64,000 nucleotides of DNA. It comes from Sipunculus nudus. Taxonomy: Eukaryota; Annelida; Sipuncula; Golfingiida; Sipunculidae. Location of the stretch: positions 49,192,401 to 49,256,400 of the forward strand of contig CM049317.1 in assembly GCA_026874595.1 (NCBI GenBank), in the 5' to 3' direction. Under the pieces are notes generated by a model, which saw only the letters and a list, made by a program, of their open reading frames with translations, was not told the DNA's origin and did not search any database. Position 1 is the stretch's first letter; each line of letters opens with the position of its first letter. The position numbers were made by a program, and so were the translations under genes. Positions 9,946 to 20,535 of this stretch are shown piece after piece.

Positions 9946-12526
9946 GTAACTTGAATCCTGAGGGTGAAATAAAACTTGGCAAACGATGTTCATTTCTGAA
10001 GCTCGACCTTCAGAATAATCCTAGACCCTGGAATCAAAGTTGTTACGAGGCTGTGAGAGGATTCCTTTGTTTCATCCCGGGTAAGTTAACAGTTCAGTTT
10101 ATTGAATTCAGGGGCTTGAAGAGTGGAAATTAGAAACACGGTAACTATGTAGACAATAACAAGATAATTGTTATCATGGTGTGGCGGCTGTGTACATTAA
10201 TTGTGGCTGTGATGTGAAAAATTTTATTTACACCTTTGTCCGCCCTGGTCCTGCCATCTACTTCGTAAAGGGTGTTTGTCTATTCGCCACAAGTCATTAA
10301 ACTGGTTTCAGGCCAGGGCCGAGAGTTTCTTGGCTGGAGGACATCTCTGGGTTCCTGATCAGGATTTTATCAAACAGATCAACGCCTGGAGGAATCTTAG
10401 CATAAATATTCAACTAGAAGAAGCCTTGATAGGATGGCGGGGGGAGGACTGGGTGGAAGAGGATGCAGGTAATGTTAAATCAGAGCACTATTTAAGGGGG
10501 TCTTCTACTTAATACACATATATGTTGCCACATACCTCTTCACCTAAATATCGGTGCTACCATGACATAACCGCTACTTTAGATATCAATATGATAGAAA
10601 CAATCTTATGCAGATACATGTTTAATGTCCAGCCTTGGACACAGACATTACTAAGATAAGAGAATCGCACGGCTTTGTGCTGGATTTAGTTGTTTCGGTA
10701 GTCTCGATGAGTGGACGTACAGACCTTGGGGAAAATTTAATGGAATGTTCATACCATGTTTTTTTTCAACACTTTAGGTCTAACAACATATCCATTATTA
10801 CCAAGATTTACTGAAGAAGTTGGAATCATTGGCCTTTGGTCACATTGTGCAACTCTTCTTACTGCTCTCCCCTTTAAATGGACGGTTCAAAATTGTTCAC
10901 ATCTCGCCGATGTTGCTTGTGTGAAAGGTAGATAATCGATTGATTAGTGGAAATTGCACGGCACATTTATATTTTGAATCACTTTACAGAAGTGTGTGCT
11001 GAAATATATTGTCTTAAAATCTACACAGCTATTAAATAGCTCTCTCTCTCTCCCTCTATGTTTTTCTCTCTCTCTCTCTCCGTTGAATTGTTATAATATC
11101 TAATGGGGAAAAAATAAATTGAGCAGATTAATCTGTATCTGTTTGTATCTTTCAGAGAATAACACCCATCGGGAAGCTCAATCTACACCAAGTTTGACCG
11201 GAAGTTTGACCAGTTCCATGAATAATCCGCAAAAGTCCCTGTCGTCAACATGTAATACATGTATCCAATTAAAAAGTTTGTATAGCTTTAATGAGGCATC
11301 TGGTGAAAGTATCGGTCTTTTAAAAATGGGTCGATTCAATATTAGGTCGGAATAATAACTATTACACATCCCAAATCTTCTAAAAGGCATGAACCGAAAG
11401 GTTCTAGTTCCATAGTCCACACATTTCCCTGTCTTGTAAATAAGAGATCCGACATTTAATTTTTCAACAAATTTAACAAAATAAAAAGAATATAGATGTG
11501 CTGTGTCATGAAAACCTTTTTAATCATGTTGCCAGTAAGCCAATGCTTGCTTTAAGAGCCGATGGTCCGTACGGACGCCATCTGCTGTATCATGTGTTTT
11601 TAAATTTAAACTGTTAGATCGAACATTCTTAGTGCTTGTGTATTTGTCATACTCCTGTGTAGGTTATTTCACTGACATCACGTTTGATGTTGTATATTGT
11701 ATTATTTTGTAGGAAATTACTCTCCCAATGCTGATGTTGTTGTATGCTCTATTATTTTGTAGGTAATTACTTTTTCATCGCTTATGTTGTTTTATTTTAA
11801 AAGTAATTACACCCTTATGGCGTTTGCTGTATTTTGCATTATTTTGTAGGGTATCACACCCTCATGGCTTTAGTTGTGGTATGCTGTATTATTGTGGTGG
11901 GATTACTGGTCATTATATTTATCCAGTGCATACGATTAAAAAGGCAAGAAGTACATGTTTGTGTATATTACCAACGTTATGTTCCCGCAGATAAATCACC
12001 TGAAGATGACTCCTTTAGTTAATGTATGTTAGCAAGACATAGGGCTGGTCATTAGGCAGGTTCACTTTACTTGCCTTTTCTATACATATCTTGCTATCAT
12101 GTTTTTTTTCTATATATCTTGGTATAATTAGTATTTCTAACGTTATAACTAATTCATCAATCTCAGATTTGTATATTCACAGAATAAGAGTTATTATGTA
12201 AGAGATTTATCACTGTATCATCACTTAATGTAAATGTATCATATATTTTGCACGTGTCTTTTGCAATGATAGACGTCTTTTTTTTGGACAAAAGAAGAAC
12301 ACCCATTTATCGAGAAGAAACGCCCACTGAGACATACTGTGAAATCACAGGAGATATAGATTCTCGTCAAAGACAGCCACTTCCAGAAATTCCAGCGATA
12401 CAATACCGCGGGGAGCAAGTCTATACCTCTGTACCCTCAACACTCGAACTGGATCGAATGTCTCTGAATGCCCAACATAGTCCGTGCATTGAAGGCTCGC
12501 CCTGTAATCCGAGGTCTGCTTACTAG
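9946..12526 (+). CDS. CTLD transmembrane receptor, unit B (altered CTLD, stalk, membrane and tail exons)
   Basis: Predicted exons are 9946-10080, 10271-10468, 10778-10927, 11156-11302, 11850-11943 and 12295-12526, joined in phase 1 except the last (phase 2). The first is a CTLD second half (RCSFLKL, SCYEA, FLCF), orphaned by the broken exon upstream. Exons two and three form a CTLD paralogous to unit A CTLD2 (NWFQARAES, AGGHLW, ALIGW, then SHCATLL, QNCSH, ACVKG). Exon four is a Ser/Thr/Pro-rich stalk. Exon five encodes one membrane helix (LMALVVVCCIIVVGLLVI) ending in basic RLKR. Exon six encodes the cytoplasmic tail with YCEI and YTSV (YxxΦ-type) and a PLPEIP proline motif, ending TAG at 12524-12526. 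The first CTLD cysteine is serine here. No signal peptide was found, so it may be the 3' part of a larger A+B gene. Confidence 0.65.
11660..11849 (+). repeat. Reiterated splice-acceptor repeat before the membrane exon
   Basis: Four or five units of 41-50 bases each resemble the acceptor plus start of the membrane exon (attattttgtagg followed by taattac, then gctgatgttgt). AG dinucleotides fall at 11662, 11712, 11762, 11803 and 11849. Only the last opens the long hydrophobic frame. Confidence 0.7.
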
Positions 12527-12562
12527 TTAGTTGCTGACGGCTCGTGTACTGACAGTGTTATT

Positions 12563-13056
12563 CACGAGGAAAACCATCTATATACGTCATCAGATATACA
12601 GGATAAATACTAACGAGAAAAACCCTCTGTATTCGTCGTCAAATACCCCGGATAAATACTAATTAGGAAGACCCTCTGTATATGTCGACAGATATCCCGG
12701 ATAAATACCAACGATGAAAACCCTCTGTATACGTCGTCAGATATCCCGGATTAATACCTACGAGAAAAACCCTCTATATCCGTCGTAAGATTTCCCGGAT
12801 AAATACTAACGAAGAAAACCCTCCATGTACATCGTCAGATATCAAGATAAATACTAAAGAAAAAAACTGCCTTTATACGTCGTCAGATTTCTCGGATAAA
12901 TACCTACGAGGAACACCCTCTTTTTACGTCGTCAGATATCCGGGATAAAATACTAACGAGGAAAACCCTTTGTATACGTCGTCCTATATCCTGGATAAAT
13001 ACCTACGAGGAAAAAAAACCCTCTATATACGTCGTCAGATATCCCGGATAAATACT
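12563..13056. repeat. 49-bp minisatellite, ten units
   Basis: Ten consecutive units share accctctgtatacgtcgtca and gatatcccggataaatac. Unit length is mostly 49 bases, with small indels. The array begins 37 bases after the unit B stop codon, so it would lie in the 3' untranslated region if the transcript extends. Confidence 0.9.
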
Positions 13057-13111
13057 AACGATGAGTCAATACTGACACAGAGGACCAATCAATATAACGG
13101 AATCAGCAGAG

Positions 13112-13116
<5 letters not shown>

Positions 13117-13142
<26 letters not shown>
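13117..13142. repeat. (GA)n microsatellite
   Basis: Uninterrupted GA tract. A comparable GA tract lies at the equivalent place after the 54-kb unit. Confidence 0.95.
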
Positions 13143-14129
13143 ACGTAAAATATACTTGCTGTCCCTAGCTTCAGTATTTGCGTCTTTCTAAAATTTTGAA
13201 TAGATTAATGTATAATTCTTAAAATGCATATCACAGAAATCCTTTGACATCTATCGGATATATTACAAATGTGACATTGATGATTATTGGATCACTGAGA
13301 GTATTAACATAACCGCCACAGCAGAAAGTGCTACATCTCTGTTTTCTAGTAATCATACATCGAACTCATTGTGAAGCTTTCGCGGTATTTTGGATATTTG
13401 TCCCGTACGAGTTCAGTGCAAAGTAAGATATTATTATTCACTCGACAGTCGGCGGAATAGCTTCTGTAACCTTTCGCTTAGAACTTTTAAACCATTTCCG
13501 TTTTAAAATAACTTTCCAGGGAAAAAAGACATGCGGGCAGAGCACTGAACAGACTACATGGGTTCTATTTGGGAAGGTCTCCCAAATTATCCAGATTTTG
13601 CGCTTGTCAAGAGATTGACTGTTATCATTGCCAACAGTAACCTGATTAGTTGCTTAAACTGCCCTGCTTAAGATTTTCATTGAATTGATATGCGATTAAG
13701 GTGACATAGAGTTAATGTTTAGGTCAGATTAATGCCCCTAATTCGCCTGCTATCATTTAGCAGACCAAACTCGTTTTTGTCTCCACGCACTTCATAAGAT
13801 ATAAACATATTCAAAATCACCTGTCGCATCAACATCCGAATTTGATTTTTCTAACACCCGTGTCGTGTTTAGGACACGACATTTCCGAAACAACTACTGT
13901 GAAAGTGATTTTTTAACGGAAGGCATCTGAAATCATAGTTGATATGAAAACCGGCCCTCTGTCGGCTTCTGACCCCACTCTGAGTCCAGCTACAATATTC
14001 AACAGGTGGATAATTATCTTCTTAGGCTTATGCTTATTTCACATATTTTAATCATGATCATTTTGGGACTTTTTTCATGTGCTTCATTTACATGATATAA
14101 AGATCACCTGTGATAGGATTATCCAGGTA
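13143..14129. other. Spacer downstream of unit B
   Basis: I see no supported gene. Confidence 0.4.
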
Positions 14130-15400
14130 ATTGTCTTCCCTAAAAAATCAGCAGAGAATTATGTTATGCAAGAGATCACAAAGCAAAATATGTTTCGGAA
14201 TAGACCTGAGGCATATACAGACGAAAATGCAAAGTACGTGTGTGTCAAAAGACAGGCTCAGGTAAACAGATTCCAACGGTGGAAACTGTTTGTCTTGAGC
14301 TTTGATGTTTGTCATGGAATAAGCAGGTCTGACCGAAAATTGACAAGCTCCAGAATAAAAGGCAGGTTTAATACCTTCGTTGCACGTCTGCGGCAAAAAA
14401 ATAACTTCAGTTTTGGTTCGTTGTCCTGTCTGTGAGCAAATTAACTCCACAATTACATACGGATTTTACTTTTAGAAAATCTAGAAAGGAAAAACCCGCA
14501 TGAATAATTCGTTATTTATTTTTGAAAATCAGGATCAAAATAATATATTTTTTACCATTTGTATAAAGGTCGATTCCGTAACATTGTTCGTATTTGAAAA
14601 ATGATCATATGAATGATAAGGAGGTTCCTAAGGAGGTTCGTAGGCTCCAACCACAGAATCTAGTTTGTTAATAGAATCCATATCAGTATAAAGATGTACT
14701 GCTATCATATGTTCATGCTTCAATAGCTCTGAAGATTGAGGATGTAAAATACAATGTGTGCATCACCATTCCCCAAACTCAATTTACGTTGTGAGCTTCT
14801 TTATTTTATAATACCTCTGTTTTCATGGAAAGAAAATAATGAATGTATAGTCACCAAAATACGTTAACCTAGAAAACGTGTACTAGTTTCAAATGGCGGT
14901 CGATCGTGTCTGAGGTCTCATGCAGCTCCTTGTATTAACGCAACGAAAAACGCTCGCAAAATTAATAGCAGATTCAGGTGGACGTGTTTAGCGCTTGAAA
15001 TTTTTCTTTTAACTCCCTTTGAGAGAGTAACATCCCTTTGGAGGCAATATTATGGATATGGAGGATAAATAGGGTTTAGAATGGACCAGCGTGACCTTGT
15101 TTTTTACGATTATGTCCGGCTAGGGCAGGAGATTTGTTTAAGCCCTTGTCGCAACGGGCGAGTTGCTCGAAATGCAAGAAAATACCGAAGGCGCCTCCTG
15201 AAAAGGCGTGACATGCCTGCAGGACCATAAAGCACAACATAAATTTGGGCACCCATGGGATGAATATTTTAATAATTAATTACGCAGCTTAATGTGAAAT
15301 GAAAACTCAACTGCGTAATAATTGTAAAGATGCTAAAGAGTCCATCGGGAGATCAAGTAGAGGGCCTAAGCTTAGCGTAGGTAAGACAACATATTTATTT
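14130..15400 (+). repeat. Segmental duplicate, copy 1 (partner 58330-59450)
   Basis: Collinear diverged similarity to 58330-59450. Shared blocks include agacaggctca followed by tgtttgtc and gagct (14260 and 58455), ggcaa-aaaataac/gacctcag-tttggttc (14390 and 58590), and cctcctgaaaa followed by ggcgtg (15195 and 59265). A 118-codon open stretch at 14079-14435 opens with GTG and is interrupted in the partner, so I do not call it a gene. Confidence 0.6.
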
Positions 15401-15818
15401 TATACTTTAAAATTTACGTATATTATTTAGTATTTGATGCATATATTTGTATTGTGAAAAAGAATATGATATTACAATGGTTAGGATAAATGTCACATAA
15501 TGCTTCTGATTTCAATAGTTTATACACCTAAAATTTGGGCATCATGTGATATTCAAATATTCAAACATTCAAACGCAATTCGTTCATTTTACTGGTGACA
15601 ACACAAGAACAAGAGAATCAGACTAATGAGAGCAACACTCTGCTGGATAGGGATTGTGGGTAAAGAAATCCTTTTCCCACAATGCACACGGGCTTCTCAC
15701 TAAATCAGCGATGTTTCGTATTTATGAAGTGATGAGGGTAATGTAGTCCGTCAGAAAGTGTTGGATGAGAACTATACCATGGTAGATTACATAGTCATAT
15801 TTTTTCCGGGTAAGGACA

Positions 15819-16737
15819 CAGGGGCGTAGCCAAGGGGGGCCGCAGGGGGCCATGCCCCCCCCCCCCCCCGCATCCAGTACCTCGCCGCTCTTTTTGAATT
15901 TCACTTAGTCTAATATATATACATATATATATATGCATTAAATTGCTCTGCTGTCAGTGGTGCATCAAGAGGGGGCGCCTTCGGCGTGCGGCCCCCCGTC
16001 GAGCTGCAATATCTCTTATTTTATCGAATTTCCCAATTTTCGTGATTAATTTTCATTTTTCATTTTATTAATCTATTATAAACAGTTAGATTGTAGTGCA
16101 GTTATCTGCAGTTTATTAATTTCAAATTCATTAGTTGAGGATGATGATATTTATGAACAGCTGCAAAACAACTGCAGAGCACCAGGGCCTGGTTGGGGTC
16201 GACTGTGAACAATCTCACGGCTCCTCTAGTGATACCGGTGCTCGCGATCTGTGGCCTTAGGAGTCCTGTGTGCTGTCGAGACCACGGGCTCCAGTAAAAT
16301 GCAAAGTTTAACATAAGACTTCATCATTTCAGTTATTTTACTCCGAGCATTACATTAAAAGGATAAAATTTTGCAAGTTATTAACGTAAATGCGCCTTTG
16401 CGCCATTGACTTTAACATGTTGAAAACGATTGAAATTTTATATCATTTTTTTGAAGAAATTTAAAAAATTAAATATTAAACCTCTTTACAGTATGACTTC
16501 ATCACTCAAAGAGTTAGGAGAACAGATTTTCAGGAACAGAAAATCCTGATTTTTTTGGTGTGAAAATTGCCTCAAAATGTTCTCTTTATATTGTTTATTA
16601 AACAAAAATTCCCAATATTGAAGGGGGAAACCCCCTCCCATACCCTCCCGTATTACCTGTAATTAACCTTGATAAAACCATGTTTCATAATTGAAAATAA
16701 AAAAAAACTATATTTTCATACACTAAAATATATAACG

Positions 16738-16783
<46 letters not shown>

Positions 16784-16904
16784 CACTCAGTTTTCATAAA
16801 TACTATTACATATTAGCGCCCCTGTCTCCTAACCCCTTCTCCAATTTCTGGATCCGCCGATGATCATGGCCCCCTCCCCTCCCTCAATCCTGGCTACGCC
16901 CCCG
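15819..16904. mobile_element. Putative 1.09-kb non-autonomous DNA transposon
   Basis: The left end reads caggggcgtagcca; the right end, on the other strand, reads cgggggcgtagcca. These inverted termini are flanked by ggaca on both sides (15814-15818 and 16905-16909), a possible 5-base target duplication. The interior has G/C-rich patches, a (TA)n tract and no transposase frame. GGGGCGTAGCC-type ends are common in animal repeats; the superfamily is not assigned. It could be two independent fragments. Confidence 0.45.
16742..16782. repeat. (TA)n microsatellite
   Basis: TA dinucleotide run inside the putative transposon. Confidence 0.95.
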
Positions 16905-17049
16905 GGACAGAAGTTGTTTCCTTAAATTGTACAAATTTAATTTTTAAAGTTTGTAAGTCGACAGCAGACATGTCGACAAGCTGATCCACAATTCGAAATT
17001 GGAAGAACTTTATTTTGAATAGAAACGACCCCTGGCCGAACAAAAGAGA

Positions 17050-17215
17050 GTCAGGGGCTCAGGGATAGAGCATAGGGCTCATGGCCGTGAGCTAGTGAGT
17101 TAAAAGCTCAGGCGAGGAGCGGTGAGATTTCAAAGGTCGGCCAAGACCCAGGTTAAGCGCTCTGCTGGCTTAATGGGAAAGCTGAACCAAACAGCCATGT
17201 AGAAACTATCACTCA
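17050..17215 (+). mobile_element. tRNA-derived SINE, copy 1
   Basis: Box A-like ggctcagggatagagc (17056-17071) and a degenerate box B (gagttaaaagctc, 17097-17109) are followed by a body with gcgctctgctggcttaatgg and aaccaaacagcca. Head and body match, in inverted orientation, the copy near 31690-31865. Two independent copies with the same head-body order support a SINE family. Confidence 0.55.
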
Positions 17216-18857
17216 CAAAACCTCAGTGTGTTTTTTGGAGGTTCCTCGATGTCATATCCCTACATGGGGACGATTACACACCAGGGACCTGCAGGTGCAG
17301 TAGACACATGGCCTGGGTGACACCAGGATATAAAATACTTTCCAACAAAAAGAGTTCTTGATGGTTCTTGTAAGAACCCACTTGGTTCTTTATAGAATCA
17401 TTTTTCTTTCAGTAATTCGTTTCTCCGTGAAGAGGTTCCATTTGGCACTTGGATATTCGTACCATGACTAAAACTCATAATGAGGTTCAAGATGGAACCT
17501 GTGTTTTGACCGGATATCCCGACGATTAGCACGCGCATTCGCACTCTATCTGAACAATTGAGGTCAATGGTCGGGTGTTTTGCTCCAACTGGAATAGTAA
17601 AAAAGGAAATAGTATATGAGGTAAGACCTATGCTAATGTTATTTTTCAGTTGGAGGATAGCGAAGTTATCTGTATAGAGATTAACAGTCCAGCGACTTAA
17701 TGTACCCAATTAGTCTGTCTGCAAACGAATTTACGTTCAATAAATCTAAACGTGGGTAAAGGCCGGTGATAAACATGATTTGTGATTGCATTAATAGTTG
17801 CAGTCATAAGTATTACCAGTTTATAGTTATACAACTCAGTAGAATTAGAAATTTTTAAACAACAGTCGCCAAACAAATTGTAAATCGGCTTCGGTGATTG
17901 AAATTAAACAAGCTGGATGATTATACATCGAATATATGCATAACATCCTGTACAGTGTTTACAATACTCTATCCTTAGTCATTTCTTCAAATTGTTCGAT
18001 AAATCATTTAATATACAAAAGCCAGAAGAAAAGATCGCCAATCCTACCTATGTTTAGTTACCCACAAATGGGACACACCAGCATATTATGGTAATTTATT
18101 CCAGAGTTATTCCTGAATGTAACTTGTCTACTGTTAATAATGCACCTGGTGTTGTGTATCCCTAAGCGAAAATCGAAGACTGCTATGTTTGTATTTACAT
18201 CTGATTATGAGGAACCTACAAATACACTTTAAAGAAAAATATTATATTGATACGTCGCTTTAATACAATACACAAATAAGCATAACATTTTGTTTACATT
18301 ATGTTTTGGTATCTTTAGTATAGGGGTTTTCTAATCGTGTGGGCATGAGGGACAAATCTGAAAAACTGAAGATGTGGCTACGCGTAATTACACATTCGAT
18401 GAAGGCGTTCGCTAATTAACCTGGTGTTGCATTGATTAATTATTACCGACTACAGAATATACTGAAGTTGCCCGTTTATTCTTTCTCTTTGCCGGAACCT
18501 GATATATCTGCCTTGCTAGCAGGAAGGCAAATGAAAAAGAAAGAGTTGATTTTTGTTGTGAAAGGACTGAGGATTATAAAAATGTAGGTTTTTTTCTGAA
18601 TCATAAGAAATGTTTCAATGATGCACATGGCATTTTGTATATCAAAGCCAAAAAAAAGTTTGTCTATCTTAAACGCCTATAATTATAAGGAGACTAATAA
18701 TAAATAAAAAAACCTAATATATATTTTAAGGCAATTAAGAAAATAAGGATAATTAGATATTATGAATTTTAATATATGTGAAAAAACATATTTTTTTTGT
18801 AATATTTATTGTATTGATTAACTACGCTTTATGTGATTTAAAAAAACTATCGTGTTC
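17216..18857. other. Repeat-rich spacer
   Basis: No gene is supported. A 103-codon minus-strand open stretch at 17398-17709 lacks recognisable motifs. Confidence 0.4.
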
Positions 18858-18964
18858 AATTTATTTTGGAAACCTTGCCAAAACATTTGGGGTTTAAGGG
18901 CATTTACATTCGAATACAACCCCCCCCCCCCCCCGCCCCAACAGAGAGAGAGAGAGAGAGAGAC

Positions 18965-18995
<31 letters not shown>

Positions 18996-19345
18996 ATTGG
19001 GGGGGGGATCCAATTAGCGACCTCACAGACCAGGAACGTACTGGTAATTAATTCTCAACAACTTGTCGTAAGATCCCAAACTGTTTCAGACCATGAAGCT
19101 TGCGTGATTTCTCCTAGTACGAGTAGCGTGTTTAAGCTACGGCTTTTGTTTAACAGAAATTACCGATATTTATATATATATATATATGAACATTTATTGT
19201 TTTAATTTATGTATCTCATCTCTAATTTGCAGGATCGATACCGTTCCTCATCCTTTCTGCATTAAGCAATTAAAGGATATGTTGACACGTATTCAACGCT
19301 TATTTCGACCGTCGCGATGTTTTGGAGTTTATCGCCATAATATCC
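18858..19345 (+). repeat. Inverted duplicate, copy 1 (partner 47730-48040)
   Basis: Shares, in opposite orientation with 47730-48040, the order: ttgccaaaacat, acattcgaat, a GA run, a gattagcg-type block, aattctcaac, then aaggatatgttgac and tttatcgc. It includes poly-C (18921-18935) and (GA)n (18944-18996). Frames differ between copies, so it is not coding. Confidence 0.65.
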
Positions 19346-19876
19346 TTGAAAACAGATAGGATGTATGTTTATCGTTGATATATGTATATGAACTGTTCTG
19401 TTTATTGTCTGGGCCCTCTGCTTTAACGAGTGGCCAATGATCAATGACGGTCAGCTGAATTTGACATACGGGTAATACATGGATTCATTGTATCCGCCAA
19501 AACAGACTTTTGGGGATAGTATGTTTTCAGCCGGACGCTGTGCCGCCGCGGCGGCATAGGTTTCCGGAGAACTCCTCCGTAACCACTGAACGGAAATTAA
19601 TGAAACTCGGATTTATGATCGGTTCACGTATGAACTACTGCGCCCTTATTTTAAGCTGACCTCTGACATTTCCTCTCTGCTCAGTGCCCGCCTGTCCTTT
19701 TTTCACGCATAAACCAACATATTTTTGGACTCATCAGACTAATCTGAAATTTTTTTTCTGAAAGTTGCATGAGTGTTGCTCTTGTTAAGCTTTATATAAT
19801 ACGAAAAAACTGGTGACGCCATGTACAACCTATTTGCAAAGCGTCGAATCCGCTCTTCTGGGCAAGGATAAAACCA
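19346..19876. other. Spacer
   Basis: No gene, RNA or repeat recognised. Confidence 0.35.
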
Positions 19877-20535
19877 CTCGTATCTGTGCAGTGGTAAGAC
19901 CTATCCACCTTAAATTTTCCATGAGTATACAACTGGGATACGTTTCAAGTTTATATGCCTGGTGGTGCCAACTACATTTACGTTTACGCTGCAGATATCC
20001 ATGCTAATATCTCAGAATTGGTTTGGACCTGACTTTTTTATGTGTAAAACTATTATACGGCTCTTCATCATACACAAAACTGGTTGCACTACCTGAAATA
20101 TATTTCAAGACGCCTTCAGCTTGTCTGTCTAGGTTAAGAATCACTCATATCTCGGCAGTGGTTTGACTTATCCGCCTGAAATTTTGCATCGGTATACATA
20201 TTGGATAGATTTTCCGTTTAATTGGCTGGTGGCGCCAACTATAAACACGTTTACACGACAGACATCCATGCTTATATCTCAGAACTGGTTCTATCGCCCT
20301 GAAATTGTGCATGACTGTAGATCTTTTATATATCTATAGCTTCTACAATTTTGTGGCCCAACATACAACAATTTTTACGTGGTGTCCATCTGTTTATCTG
20401 CCTAGGGTAAAAATCACGCATATCTCAGTACTGGTTTGACTAATCTAACTGAAATTATGCATGTGTATACATCTTGGATAGCTATTTCGTTCAATTGACA
20501 GGTGGCGCCACCTACAATTATGTTAACATGGCATA
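19877..20535. repeat. ~270-bp tandem repeat built of ~135-bp halves
   Basis: Similar blocks (atatctcagnactggtttga, ctgaaattntgcat, ggtggcgcca) recur starting near 19877, 20009, 20147, 20275 and 20419. Every second block carries the tggcgccaac element, giving a dimeric unit of about 270 bases. Confidence 0.65.

Noticed and set aside
12248-12294. Start of the unit B tail exon at the upstream end of its open frame
   Set aside because: This part precedes a pyrimidine-rich acceptor and is likely intron; the exon is better begun at 12295 or 12298.
14079-14435. 118-codon open frame
   Set aside because: It opens with GTG, has no family motif, and the duplicate at 58.4 kb is interrupted; treated as part of a segmental duplicate.
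18852-19205. Frame with Arg-Glu repeats (also 47733-48029 minus)
   Set aside because: Product of GA microsatellites in the inverted duplicate; the two copies do not share a reading frame past the tract.
19813-20007. Small open frame in the ~270-bp array
   Set aside because: It lies in a tandem repeat and is not preserved in the other units.
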